Shown: positions 15,761-24,175, counted from the first letter of the stretch. The stretch: 36,147 nt of DNA from Candidatus Latescibacterota bacterium (GCA_012270675.1 JAAXHW010000084.1:1-36147); one strand, 5' to 3'. Notes: generated by a model from the letters alone, not told the origin. Program-made: numbers and translations.

Positions 15761-17719
15761 ATGGCTACGGAAGTTCGCAATGTGGCGCAGGCGATAGAGG
15801 GGGGGCATACCCTGGCGGTTGCAGACCAGGTGCTGATCGATCCGGTGCCGGGAACGCTGGTTTCGCGGGTAGAGGATCTGCTGGCTGCGATTGGAGAGCA
15901 CCAGGTCCCGGCGGACCAGGTCTGCCGGACGCTGATCCGGCTGGGGATGAATTTTGTCGGGCGGGATGCGGAGATTGTAGGGTACGGCGCGGATGAGGCC
16001 GAGGCGGCGCTGGACCGGGTGCTGCTGGCGATCGACGACCTGGAGGGGGAGGCCGCATCCGCTATGGGAGAGGTGGTGGGCGCGTTCATAGCCGATATGA
16101 ATTCGGTGAATTTGGGCGACAGCCTGTCCGGGCTGCTGGCCGAGAGGATCGAGCCGGACCTGGACGACAGCAGTCCGGGGCGGTCCTTCCTGGTGCTGTT
16201 GAAACAGCAGATGCGCAGCGGCGTGTACTGGCAGATGATCGGGGAGCGGTACTGTAAGTTCGGCAACGATTTCGCCCGTGGGCTGGAGTACCTCCGGCAT
16301 TACGGGTTCTGCCAGGTATCGACCAATCCGGTGCTGGCGGCCAAGGCGTTTGACGAGGACGATTCGCTGACCGGGGAACTCAAGGCCGAGATCGACAAAC
16401 ACGACGACTGGAAGCAGCACCCGGAGGCGCACGCAGACGAGATCGCGATGGCTGCCACGCTGATCGCCCTGTGGCCCAATCTGTCGATTTTCCGTCCCCT
16501 GGCGCTGCATACGGGCCTGAAGGACTACATGGTGAGCTTTCAGCTCAATCCGAATATCGCCGACGATGCGGATGCGAGCATTGAGGATGCAAGCAATGCC
16601 CACCGCCTGGCGGCCGATTTTCTGGAAGCGTACGACCGCCTGCTGGGGCTGGGCGACCGATCGGGCAAGGTTGATCCCAATATGGTGTTTAAGGTGGCGG
16701 CCAGCCACAAGGCGGCGCGGCGGATTACCCGGGTGCTGAACGGCGGCGGGGTCGGCTCGAACAATACGGTGGTTTATACGGTAGCCCAGGAGGTACAGCT
16801 GATCCTGGATGCGTTTGCAGGCAAGGCCGAGGCGGTCCGGAGCGGCCGGCCGGTGGTGCGGACCTATGAGACGAATATGGGCGGCCGGTTTGTGAGCCAC
16901 CTGCGGGAGGTAGAGGCCCAGAAGATTTTCACGGCCGCCGCTGCCAGGGCGGGCGATGAGGCGGCCATGGAGATGCTGGACGCGCTGGCCAGTGCGCTGG
17001 GGGTGGACGAGGCTGAGACGGCGGGCCTGGCATCCGTGGCTGAGCAGGCGGTGGCGATCTGCGCGTACAAGTTCCTCAAGTCGCTGGACCATCCGGAGGT
17101 GCTGAGGGCGGCCGGGGCGGCCGGGCAGTCTGCGGAGGCCGTACAGGTGCTGGAGGAGGACCTGAAGAAGGCGGGCACGCTGGTGGCCCGGCGGGTCTAC
17201 TGGGTGTTCTACAGCCCGGAGAACCAGCCCAGGTGGGTGAGATACCTGCAGAAGGCCTACGGGTTGACCGGGGATCAGGCGCGTGAGGTCCTGACGTCGA
17301 TGGATGTGCTTCCGGCGTCGAAGCGGATTCCGGAGGATACCTACCACACGCTGGGCGCGTCGAATATGTGCAATACGGAGTTTCCGAACCACGCGCGTGC
17401 CGTCCAGGTGAAATCGGAGGAGGAGGGGTTCAACCTGGCGGATCTCAGGGATGCGGTGCTGGACAGGTACGAGCCGGGGGTGGCGCAGCGGCTGCGGGAG
17501 CTGCCCGATTTCTGCCGGGGCTACGATCTGACGCCGGCGTTGAAGTCGTTCCTGGCCGACGATGTGGGCATCGATGTGGGGAGCTGGCCGACGCGGGGGG
17601 TGGAACCCGAAGACTGGCCGGGGTTCGGAGCGGTGCAGAAGACGAGCGCGGAGTTCCAGGCGGCCTACGATACGTTTGCGGCCAGGTGCGTGGAGATCGC
17701 CAGGGAGGTCGCGGGGTAG
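15761..17719 (+). CDS. Transaldolase-like protein, unusually long
   Basis: 652 aa. The start is ATG 15761 with AAGGGAG about 8 bases upstream; an earlier in-frame start at 15725 has no better site. The central region carries transaldolase-like features: QVSTNPVLAAKAF (185-197) resembles the TTNPSL motif, MVFKVAASHKAARRI (308-322) resembles the Schiff-base Lys strand (K311), and GSNNTVVYTVAQEV (332-345) resembles the N-TL-FS-QA motif. Ordinary transaldolases are 210-380 aa, so about 180 N-terminal and 150 or more C-terminal residues are extra. No signal peptide or membrane segment. It is the last gene of the lysine-riboswitch operon. Catalytic activity and substrate are unknown, and the family call rests on motifs only. 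Confidence 0.65.
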   Translation: MATEVRNVAQAIEGGHTLAVADQVLIDPVPGTLVSRVEDLLAAIGEHQVPADQVCRTLIRLGMNFVGRDAEIVGYGADEAEAALDRVLLAIDDLEGEAASAMGEVVGAFIADMNSVNLGDSLSGLLAERIEPDLDDSSPGRSFLVLLKQQMRSGVYWQMIGERYCKFGNDFARGLEYLRHYGFCQVSTNPVLAAKAFDEDDSLTGELKAEIDKHDDWKQHPEAHADEIAMAATLIALWPNLSIFRPLALHTGLKDYMVSFQLNPNIADDADASIEDASNAHRLAADFLEAYDRLLGLGDRSGKVDPNMVFKVAASHKAARRITRVLNGGGVGSNNTVVYTVAQEVQLILDAFAGKAEAVRSGRPVVRTYETNMGGRFVSHLREVEAQKIFTAAAARAGDEAAMEMLDALASALGVDEAETAGLASVAEQAVAICAYKFLKSLDHPEVLRAAGAAGQSAEAVQVLEEDLKKAGTLVARRVYWVFYSPENQPRWVRYLQKAYGLTGDQAREVLTSMDVLPASKRIPEDTYHTLGASNMCNTEFPNHARAVQVKSEEEGFNLADLRDAVLDRYEPGVAQRLRELPDFCRGYDLTPALKSFLADDVGIDVGSWPTRGVEPEDWPGFGAVQKTSAEFQAAYDTFAARCVEIAREVAG

Positions 17720-17739
17720 TAGCGGGAGCGAAGGCGAGG

Positions 17740-17767
17740 GGCGCATCCGAAAGGGTGCGCCTTTTTT
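17740..17767 (+). terminator. Terminator closing the lysine-riboswitch operon
   Basis: Stem GGCGCATCC (17740-17748) and GGGTGCGCC (17753-17761), nine pairs with one G-T, capped by a stable GAAA tetraloop and followed by six T (17762-17767). It lies 20 bases after the stop of the transaldolase-like gene. Confidence 0.92.
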
Positions 17768-17805
17768 ATTGGGTGCCTGAGGGAGCAACCGGGGCCCTCA
17801 TGGGG

Positions 17806-19494
17806 CTACGCCTGAGATTCCTGCTGAGGGATGACCGGAAGCAGGATGTGCGAGGGATGCTCGCGGGAGTGGTACACCGTCTGATGCGCGGTGCGCATCT
17901 CGGCGTCCGTGCCGAACGCGTGTCCCGTGTTGGGGTTGCGGTCGAAGCGGGGGAAGTTGGAGGAGGAGACTTCCAGGCGGATGCGATGGCCTTTTCGGAA
18001 GACGTTGCCGGTGACGCCCAGGTCGATTTCGTATGGGTAGACGCTGTCCGGTTCGAGCAGAGTGGGGTCGGTGAGGCTTTCGCGGTAGCGGGCGCGGATA
18101 ATGCCGTCACAGAGGTTCATGGCGTAGCCGGTGGGAGAAACGTCCACAAGCTTGGCGGTCCAGTCGGTGTCGGGGCCGTCGGTGGCGGCGTAGAGGACGG
18201 CTTTGATCGGTCCGGTGACTTCCAGGTCCGCGTCCAGGGGCGCGCTGGTGTAGCAGAGGACGTCGCCGCGCATTTCGACGGGACGCTGGTCGTAGGGCCC
18301 CCAGGGGACGATGTGGGGCGAACAGCAGTTGTTGCCGCCCACGGTCTGGACGGGGTGCTCGGGGTCGTAGACGAAGTGGTCCGGGGGTTCGTCCGGGGCC
18401 GGGTCGGGCGACAGGGCGCCGTCGCCGAGGAGGCTGTTCGCGTTGCCGCGGGAGTGGAGGTGCCACTTCTGCCAGACCGTGCGGGCAAGGGGCCATTCGT
18501 GCTCGTCGCGCCACTGGTTGGCGCCCATGATGAAGAGCTTGATGGGGGGTTCGTCGGTGACGCCGTTGTCGATGCCTTTGAGCCAGTGGTCGAACCAGCG
18601 GAGTTCCAGGGCTTCCAGGTCGAACATGGAATCGGCGCCGAAATCGATGTCGCCGGTGCGGGGGGAGTCGCTGAGGCGATGCGGCCAGGGGCCGACGATG
18701 AGTTTGCTCTGCTGCGCTTCGGGCGTGCGTCCATGCTGGCGCAGGCCGTTGAAGTTGATGAAGGTGTGCTGGGCGTAGAGGTCGTACCAGCCGCCCATGT
18801 TGAGGGCGGGCGCGGCGATTTCACCCCAGCGTTCCTCATCGTTTATGGCGGCCCAGTATTCGTCGTAGGCGGCGTGTTGCACCCAGTCTTTCCAGAAGGG
18901 GAGGCTGCGACCGGCCCGTTCGTCCATTTCGATGAGGGGCAGGGCCCGGAAGGCCTCGGTCCAGTTGTGGTATTCGATGCTTTGGGCGGTGCGGCCGTTG
19001 GTGCGCATGCCCCAGGTCATCAGGACGTTGAGCTGGAAGGCGCCGCCGGGGTAGACGAGGCCGCTGAAGTAGTCGCAGCAGATGACGCGGGGAGCGATGC
19101 AGGTGAGGAATTCGCTGCGGTGCGGCGCACTCTGCCACTGGACCAGGCCGACGTAGGAGCCGCCGGACATGCCGATTTTGCCGGTGCTCCATTCCTGACG
19201 GCCGATCCATTCCTGGGTGTCGTAGCCGTCTTCGCCTTCGCGGAAGGGATAGTAGTCGCCGTCCGAGTCCCAGCGCCCCCGGCAGTCCTGGATGACGCAG
19301 GCATAGCCCTGGTTCGCCAGCCGCCGCCCCTTTTCGATCGTGCCCTCGCTGTTGTTGTCGTATGGGGTGCGCATCAACACGGTTGGGAATTTTCCGTTTC
19401 CTCCGGGGAGATAGAGGTCCGCGGACAGGTCGATTCCATCGCGCATGGGGACCTTTACGTTCAGGCGCATTTCCACGTCGTAAGCAGGCTGCAT
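17806..19494 (-). CDS. CocE/NonD-family serine hydrolase (X-Pro dipeptidyl-peptidase type)
   Basis: 562 aa. The start is ATG 19494 with GGAAAGGGGG a few bases upstream; an in-frame extension to 19554 adds 20 unrelated residues. The alpha/beta-hydrolase nucleophile is S113 in GKIGMSGGSYVGLVQW, the GxSYxG motif of this family. The preceding VIQDCRGRWDSDGDYYPF block is also characteristic. The second half (residues about 330-562) is the jelly-roll domain seen in CocE and glutaryl acylases, including the late motif KGHRIRLEVSSSNFPRFDRN. No signal peptide, so probably cytoplasmic. Known members cleave esters, amides or X-Pro peptides; the substrate here cannot be told. It stands alone, divergent from the DUF1080 gene. 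Confidence 0.9.
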   Translation of the reverse strand: MQPAYDVEMRLNVKVPMRDGIDLSADLYLPGGNGKFPTVLMRTPYDNNSEGTIEKGRRLANQGYACVIQDCRGRWDSDGDYYPFREGEDGYDTQEWIGRQEWSTGKIGMSGGSYVGLVQWQSAPHRSEFLTCIAPRVICCDYFSGLVYPGGAFQLNVLMTWGMRTNGRTAQSIEYHNWTEAFRALPLIEMDERAGRSLPFWKDWVQHAAYDEYWAAINDEERWGEIAAPALNMGGWYDLYAQHTFINFNGLRQHGRTPEAQQSKLIVGPWPHRLSDSPRTGDIDFGADSMFDLEALELRWFDHWLKGIDNGVTDEPPIKLFIMGANQWRDEHEWPLARTVWQKWHLHSRGNANSLLGDGALSPDPAPDEPPDHFVYDPEHPVQTVGGNNCCSPHIVPWGPYDQRPVEMRGDVLCYTSAPLDADLEVTGPIKAVLYAATDGPDTDWTAKLVDVSPTGYAMNLCDGIIRARYRESLTDPTLLEPDSVYPYEIDLGVTGNVFRKGHRIRLEVSSSNFPRFDRNPNTGHAFGTDAEMRTAHQTVYHSREHPSHILLPVIPQQESQA

Positions 19495-19528
19495 GGGACC
19501 CCCTTTCCGGCTGTTGTGAAGATAGGAC

Positions 19529-19557
19529 TTGACATCGGTTTTTGGGCGTTGCACATT
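19529..19557 (+). promoter_or_regulatory. Possible promoter for the DUF1080 gene
   Basis: TTGACA at 19529-19534 is a perfect -35, but the best -10 at 17 bases is CACATT (19552-19557), only three of six. It is offered as a weak candidate in the divergent spacer. Confidence 0.35.
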
Positions 19558-19559
19558 GG

Positions 19560-19600
19560 CCCCACCCCTGGTCCCTCACCCAACCGGGGAGGAGAGGGGG
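19560..19600. repeat. REP-like degenerate palindromic element
   Basis: C-rich then G-rich sequence (CCCTCACCC, CAACC, GGGGAGGAGAGGGG) able to fold on itself, lying in the divergent spacer. A related sequence occurs at 23059-23088. It resembles short palindromic intergenic repeats common in GC-rich genomes. Confidence 0.45.
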
Positions 19601-19626
19601 GCAGATTACATTAAGGAGACAGGATC

Positions 19627-20379
19627 ATGGCAGAGAAACAGGCTCGGGTGGGTTACGATGACACGCCGATGCTGCCCGGTTCGAAGTGGCGGGTGCACGA
19701 TGCGGAGCGGCCCCAGCCGCGGGTTGTGACGCCCGGTACATTCGGTTCGCAGGAACTGCCGGGCCGGCCGCCGTCGGACGCGATTGTGCTCTTCGATGGC
19801 AGCGACGCGTCCGGGTGGGTCGGGCGCGACGGCGGTCCGGTCCGGTGGAAGGTCGAGAACGGCTATATGGAAGTCACACGAACCGGCAACATCCAGACCC
19901 GGGCGCATTTTGGAGACTGTCAGTTGCATATCGAGTGGGCCGCGCCTGCAAAGGTGAGGGGAGACAGTCAGGGGCGCGGCAACAGCGGGGTATTTCTCAC
20001 AGGCAAGTATGAGATCCAGGTGCTGGACGGGTACGAGAATCCGACGTATGCGGATGGCATCACCGCGGCGATTTACGGAACGTACCCGCCGCTGGTCAAC
20101 GCCTGCCGCAGGCCCGGCGAGTGGCAGACCTACGATATTGTTTTCGTGGCCCCGCGTTTTGAGGAAGACCGGCTCGTCAGCCCCGCCTTCATCACGGTGA
20201 TCCACAACGGGGTGCTGGTCCATCACTGCCGGGAGGCCCTGGGGCCTACGGGGCACAGGCGCCTGCCGTCGTACGACGAGCCGCACGGCCCAACAGGACC
20301 GCTTATGCTCCAGGATCACGGGGATGCGGTTCGCTATCGCAATATCTGGGTCCGCCCGATCAGAGGCTGCGATGAATGA
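19627..20379 (+). CDS. DUF1080 / 3-keto-disaccharide hydrolase-fold protein
   Basis: 250 aa, ATG 19627 with AAGGAG 8 bases upstream. A DUF1080-type concanavalin-like beta-sandwich is indicated by AIVLFDGSDASGW (52-64), VRWKVENGYMEV, QLHIEWAAP, RGNSGVFLTGKYEIQVLDGY and PLMLQDHGDAVRYRNIWVRP, in the family's usual order. Members are known or proposed to hydrolyse 3-keto-glycosides generated by Gfo/Idh/MocA oxidoreductases, two of which are encoded in this window. Most DUF1080 proteins are exported, but no signal peptide is seen here. The gene ends 10 bases from the convergent purE stop. The fold assignment is firm; the activity is inferred. Confidence 0.87.
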   Translation: MAEKQARVGYDDTPMLPGSKWRVHDAERPQPRVVTPGTFGSQELPGRPPSDAIVLFDGSDASGWVGRDGGPVRWKVENGYMEVTRTGNIQTRAHFGDCQLHIEWAAPAKVRGDSQGRGNSGVFLTGKYEIQVLDGYENPTYADGITAAIYGTYPPLVNACRRPGEWQTYDIVFVAPRFEEDRLVSPAFITVIHNGVLVHHCREALGPTGHRRLPSYDEPHGPTGPLMLQDHGDAVRYRNIWVRPIRGCDE

Positions 20380-20389
20380 GCAGGCCCTT

Positions 20390-20848
20390 TCAGTTCCCGG
20401 CGAGTTTCTTTTTGTAGGCGGCAAGGCGCCTTCCAATGTCCTCGTCCGTGAGGGCGAGGATCTGGGCGGCGAGGACGGCGGCGTTGCGCGCATTGTCGAT
20501 GCCGACGCAGGCGACGGGCACACCAGGGGGCATCTGGACGATGGCGTAGAGGGCGTCCAGGCCGTTGAGGGCGCCGGAGGCGATGGGGACGCCGAGGATG
20601 GGGAGGGTGGTGTGGGCGGCAAGCACGCCGGGGAGGGCGGCAGCCAGGCCCGCGCCGGCGATGATGGTTTTGAGGCCGCGGTCGGCGGCCGTGCGGGCGT
20701 ATTCGGCCGTGCGGTAGGGGTCCCGGTGGGCCGAGGAAACGGTTGTTTCGTAGGGGATGCCGAGTTCGTCCAGGATCGCAGCGGCTTTCTGCATGGCAGG
20801 CTCGTCCGACTTGCTGCCCATCACGATTCCAACGATGGGGTTGGCCAC
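20390..20848 (-). CDS. purE: N5-carboxyaminoimidazole ribonucleotide mutase (class I PurE)
   Basis: 152 aa, GTG start at 20848 with GGAGG 6 bases upstream. It catalyses the N5-CAIR to CAIR rearrangement in purine synthesis. Signature motifs are GSKSD (11-15), SAHR (39-42, catalytic H41), [10 protein letters not shown] (65-74) and LGVPI (85-89). Class I is inferred from the SSAHR and LAAALPG context; the partner purK is not in the window. It is the last of a run of minus-strand genes that also contains purD, separated from it by an oxidoreductase and a permease gene. The gap to the preceding gene is 66 bases, so co-transcription is plausible. Confidence 0.95.
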   Translation of the reverse strand: MANPIVGIVMGSKSDEPAMQKAAAILDELGIPYETTVSSAHRDPYRTAEYARTAADRGLKTIIAGAGLAAALPGVLAAHTTLPILGVPIASGALNGLDALYAIVQMPPGVPVACVGIDNARNAAVLAAQILALTDEDIGRRLAAYKKKLAGN

Positions 20849-20914
20849 GGTGTTCCTCCGTTTAAGAGATGAATGATTTGGACGGTTTCATGTTGCGATC
20901 ACGGTTTCAGGCCA

Positions 20915-22948
20915 TCAGTTCTCACGCATGAACATGTCGCACGCTTTCCGAATCGCGGCAGCCGGACCAATGAAGTAGACCTGGTCCCCCTCCTCGATGA
21001 TGGTGCCGCCTCTCGGTACCACGAACTGGTTGTCCCGGATGATCGCCGCGATCACACACTCCTTGGGTACTTCGAGGTCAATGATGGGGCGTCCACTTAC
21101 GTGGGACTGCCGGGGTACGATTACGTCCAGCACACTGGCGGCTCCGATACCAAACTCGAAAAGCTGCGCCAGACCGGGCCTGTCGAGGAGACTTTCGACC
21201 ATGGCCGCGGTGGTCCAGGGTGCGCTGATTGCCACCACGTCGTTTTGCTCAAGCAGGTGCGTATACTCGGGGTCCTGGACGACGGCGATCACCTGATCCA
21301 GCCCCAGTTGTCTCGCCTGGAGGGCGGCGATCACGTTCTGGCCATCGTCCTCGGACGCGGCAATGACGACGTCGATGTTCTCGACGCCTACCTGCTCGAG
21401 CAGTTCCTTCTTCGTTCCGTCTCCCTGGAAGATGGGCGTATTGAAGCGTCGCTCAAGCTCATCGCACAGCGCCTCGTCTTCTTCGATGAAGGTGATCTGG
21501 TGCTCCGCCGAACGGAACATCACCCGGACCTCATCTTTTGCCAACAGCCGGTTGGCGATGTTCTGCCCCTGTCTCTTCCCGCTGATGATCAACACGCGCA
21601 TATGCGTCCTCCTCAATCTCGCGATCAGTAGCCTGATTTTCTCTGCGAGCGCCGCCGGGATTTCCAGAATTTCAGCGCGATTCCCGGCTCTTGTCAGGTA
21701 TATGGCGACCCCAACCAGTGTGAGTATCCCCCCAAGCACAAAGCTCCTCACTTCCAGGGCAGGCACGAATGCCCATGTTGTGATGACGCCCAGGATGGGC
21801 ACCAGGGGATAGAACCACGTCTGGAACGGACGCCTCAGATTGGGCATCTTCTGGTGCAGCGGGATCACGGCGTAGTTGATGATTCCCAGTCCCATCAGGT
21901 AGCCGAAATCGCTCACCGATGCCACGAATTTCACAATCCCGGATGAGCTGAAGATGATCACGATCACCGCACAGGCAACCAGGGCGATGTCCGGCGTCTG
22001 ATACCTGGGGTGCAATCGGGCGAAGAATTGGGGGAAATGCCGATCCCGACCCAGCGCGAACAGGATGCGAGCGCTGGCACCCAGGGTCACGCTGAATGCG
22101 GAAAGGCTTGCCATGATGGTTGCGGTGATTGCGGCCCAGCGTCCCCAGGCGCCGAACAGTCGGTCCGCAAAGAAGATGAACGGCACATCGCTCTGGGCCA
22201 GTTCTTTGTAGTTGATGGTGCTCATCATGATCCCGACGACCAGGACGTAGATCGTCGTGCTGACCCCAAGGGTGATCAGTATGGATCGCGGAATGTTCTT
22301 GTGCGGCTCGATGATCTCTTCGGAGGCATTCGAGATGAGCTCGAATCCGACGTAGGAGATGTAGATCAGCGCCATGGCCGGAACGAAGGGCCCCCATCCC
22401 ATAGGCGCGAGAGGCTCCAGGTTCATCGGCTCGATATCGGTCATTCCGAGTATCGGAACGGCGATGAGCACCGCCAGTTCCACCAGGTTCATCACGGTAA
22501 TGACGATGAGCGCTTTCCTCATTCCCAGGTAGTTGACGGCGGTGAACACCAGCGTGGTGATCAGGGTAATCAGGGCGATGTTCGCGTCGGCCAGGAAGTA
22601 CGCGCGGATGGTCAGGGCGAAGATGAGTGCGTACATCGCACAGGCGAGCGTGTTGCCGATCCAGAAGAACCAGCCGGCAAAAAAAGCCACGGGCCGACTC
22701 ATCGTTCTGCTGGTAAAGGAATAGCCGCCGCCGGCCAGCGGAATGGCCGCGCTGAGTTCGCTGTAGTTCAGGGCGGTGAATACGGTGATGATGCCCATCA
22801 CCAGATAGACGAGGATGCCCAGCGGACCGACCATATGGGCCAGTTCGCCCGGCAGGGCGAAAACCCCCGGTCCCATGGTGGCGCCGATGCCGATCATCAC
22901 CGCCATGAACAGGCCGATATTTCGTCTGAAGCTCACTTGCTCTGGCAA
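20915..22948 (-). CDS. APC-family permease fused to a C-terminal RCK (TrkA-like) module
   Basis: About 677 aa from TTG 22948. The frame stays open to 23077, but the extra 43 residues look non-protein and overlap a REP-like element, so a start near 22948 (or GTG 22936) is preferred; no good Shine-Dalgarno decides it. Residues about 5-430 hold roughly 12 hydrophobic helices with APC marks: MIGIGATMGPGVFALPG in helix 1, LAGGGYSF, and FELISNASEEIIEPHKNIPRS after helix 6. From residue 450 (MRVLIISGKRQGQNIANRL) a TrkA-N-like domain follows, then a TrkA-C-like domain near the end (RPIIDLEVPKECVIAAIIRD to GDQVYFIGP). The glycine motif is degenerate. Likely an amino-acid or cation transporter gated by a ligand-binding RCK domain. 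An internal ribosome site may also produce the RCK part alone. Confidence 0.85.
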   Translation of the reverse strand: MPEQVSFRRNIGLFMAVMIGIGATMGPGVFALPGELAHMVGPLGILVYLVMGIITVFTALNYSELSAAIPLAGGGYSFTSRTMSRPVAFFAGWFFWIGNTLACAMYALIFALTIRAYFLADANIALITLITTLVFTAVNYLGMRKALIVITVMNLVELAVLIAVPILGMTDIEPMNLEPLAPMGWGPFVPAMALIYISYVGFELISNASEEIIEPHKNIPRSILITLGVSTTIYVLVVGIMMSTINYKELAQSDVPFIFFADRLFGAWGRWAAITATIMASLSAFSVTLGASARILFALGRDRHFPQFFARLHPRYQTPDIALVACAVIVIIFSSSGIVKFVASVSDFGYLMGLGIINYAVIPLHQKMPNLRRPFQTWFYPLVPILGVITTWAFVPALEVRSFVLGGILTLVGVAIYLTRAGNRAEILEIPAALAEKIRLLIARLRRTHMRVLIISGKRQGQNIANRLLAKDEVRVMFRSAEHQITFIEEDEALCDELERRFNTPIFQGDGTKKELLEQVGVENIDVVIAASEDDGQNVIAALQARQLGLDQVIAVVQDPEYTHLLEQNDVVAISAPWTTAAMVESLLDRPGLAQLFEFGIGAASVLDVIVPRQSHVSGRPIIDLEVPKECVIAAIIRDNQFVVPRGGTIIEEGDQVYFIGPAAAIRKACDMFMREN
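21599..21613 (-). promoter_or_regulatory. Internal ribosome-binding site and ATG at the start of the RCK module
   Basis: On the minus strand AGGAGG (21613-21608) is followed after 6 bases by an in-frame ATG (21601-21599) that begins MRVLIISG, the first strand of the TrkA-like domain. Translation from here would give a free 228-aa RCK protein ending at 20915. This is the best Shine-Dalgarno anywhere in the gene. Confidence 0.6.
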
Positions 22949-23058
22949 GGTACGCTCGCGGGTTGTGGGAACCGGGTGGTGGCCGCCTCCGTCCGGTCGA
23001 TGCGCACAAAGGAGAGGCAAGCCTGATTTGTTCGAGACTTCAGTTCTGCGCAGAAAAG

Positions 23059-23088
23059 CCCCTTCACCCCACACCAAACCGGGGGAGG
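23059..23088. repeat. REP-like degenerate palindromic element, second copy
   Basis: CCCCTTCACCCC, ACACCAAACC and GGGGGAGG in series, similar to the element at 19560-19600. It lies in the 144-base gap between the Gfo/Idh/MocA gene and the permease gene and argues against a far-upstream start of the permease. Confidence 0.4.
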
Positions 23089-23092
23089 CGAT

Positions 23093-24175
23093 TCATTGCT
23101 GCAGGCGGCGGATGCGCGCGGGCAGGTCGTCGTGCCGGGTCTCAACAGAGCGTATCCTTAAGCTGCGGTCCTCCACCGGCAGGTCCACCCTGATCCCGCC
23201 TTTTCGATGCGATTCCCGGAGTGCAATGGCCACTTCCAGGGCGGCCAGGCCGTCTTCGCCCGCGCACCGGGGCTTTCGGCCGGTCTCGATGGCGGCGGTG
23301 ATATCCTCCAGGATGGTCAGGCCGGTGCCCTGCACTCTGGCGGGCAGGGGGAAGGGATATCTGGCAGGCAGGCCACGCGCCAGGCGAAACCACTCGAATT
23401 CCAGGGCGCTGGACAGGGAGCGGATGCGGCCTTTTTCGCCGATGACGTCGAATTCCCAGGAGGCGATGCCGCAGCCCATGCCCCGCAGGTAGCCGATGAC
23501 GCCGTTGTCGAACGACAGGTAGCCGTTTCCGGCCAGGTCGTCTTCGCCGCTGGCGGCCTCGTCCGATTCCATCTCGCCGAAGACCCATTCGATCTCGCCC
23601 CCGGCCAGGTAGCGCAGGGTGTCGATGGCGTGGCTGCCGTTGTGGGAGAGGCTGCAGGGGGCGTAGGCCGTGACCTGGAGCAGACCGCCGAGTTCACCTG
23701 CTTCGATCAGCCGCCTCGCCCCGTCGAAGAAGGGGTTCCAGCGCCGTGCGCAGTTGACGGCCAGGGCCACCCCCTGTTCCCGGCAGACGCGGACCATGGC
23801 GTCGGCCTCGTTCAGGCTGAAGGCGATGGGCTTTTCCGCCCAGACCGCTTTGACACCGGCGCGGGCGGCGTCCTGTACGATCTGCGCGCGCAGCCTGGCG
23901 GTGGTGCAGACGCTGACGATGTCCAGGCGTTCCTTTTCCAGCATTTCCCGGTAGTCACCGTAGAGGTGGCGCCCGTCCAGGCCCCAGCGGTCGCCGAAGA
24001 TGGCGCGCTGTTCATCGTGGATATCGGCGCCGGATACAAGGTCGATATTGGGGGCGGCGCGGTAACTGGGCGCGTGGCAGTAGGGCAGGAAGATGGACCC
24101 TCCCTGCGCGATCTCGTCGTCGAAGGTGCTGCCCATACGGCCCAGGCCGATCACGCCGGCGCGGTAATGGGGCAT
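23093..24175 (-). CDS. Gfo/Idh/MocA-family oxidoreductase
   Basis: 360 aa. The start is ATG 24175 with AAGGAG 6 bases upstream; a GTG at 24190 lies in front of that ribosome site and is rejected. The N-terminal Rossmann motif is GLGRMG (10-15), the family signature Glu-Lys-Pro is E114-K115-P116 in WAEKPIAFS, and the C-terminal catalytic-region His is in NGSHAIDTLRYL (H182). It should be an NAD(P)-dependent dehydrogenase or related enzyme acting on a sugar or inositol-like substrate. It sits between purD and the APC-RCK gene on the same strand, 48 bases after purD, although no metabolic link to purines is known. No signal peptide. Confidence 0.9.
   Translation of the reverse strand: MPHYRAGVIGLGRMGSTFDDEIAQGGSIFLPYCHAPSYRAAPNIDLVSGADIHDEQRAIFGDRWGLDGRHLYGDYREMLEKERLDIVSVCTTARLRAQIVQDAARAGVKAVWAEKPIAFSLNEADAMVRVCREQGVALAVNCARRWNPFFDGARRLIEAGELGGLLQVTAYAPCSLSHNGSHAIDTLRYLAGGEIEWVFGEMESDEAASGEDDLAGNGYLSFDNGVIGYLRGMGCGIASWEFDVIGEKGRIRSLSSALEFEWFRLARGLPARYPFPLPARVQGTGLTILEDITAAIETGRKPRCAGEDGLAALEVAIALRESHRKGGIRVDLPVEDRSLRIRSVETRHDDLPARIRRLQQ

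Noticed and set aside
15527-17788. 753-codon open frame on the minus strand
   Set aside because: It is antisense to dapB and the transaldolase-like gene, rich in Arg, His and Pro, and arises from GC-rich codon usage; the sense genes have motifs and ribosome sites.
17776-17799. TGAGGG/CCCTCA hairpin as terminator of the CocE-type gene
   Set aside because: The stem exists, but no T-run follows on the minus strand.
17368-19614. 748-codon open frame on the plus strand
   Set aside because: It runs through a terminator and antisense to the CocE-type hydrolase, which has a clear GxSYxG motif; the composition is Gly/Val/Asp-rich without domains.
22949-23077. N-terminal 43-residue extension of the APC-RCK protein
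   Set aside because: The peptide is unlike APC N-termini, begins with TTG without a ribosome site and overlaps a REP-like element.
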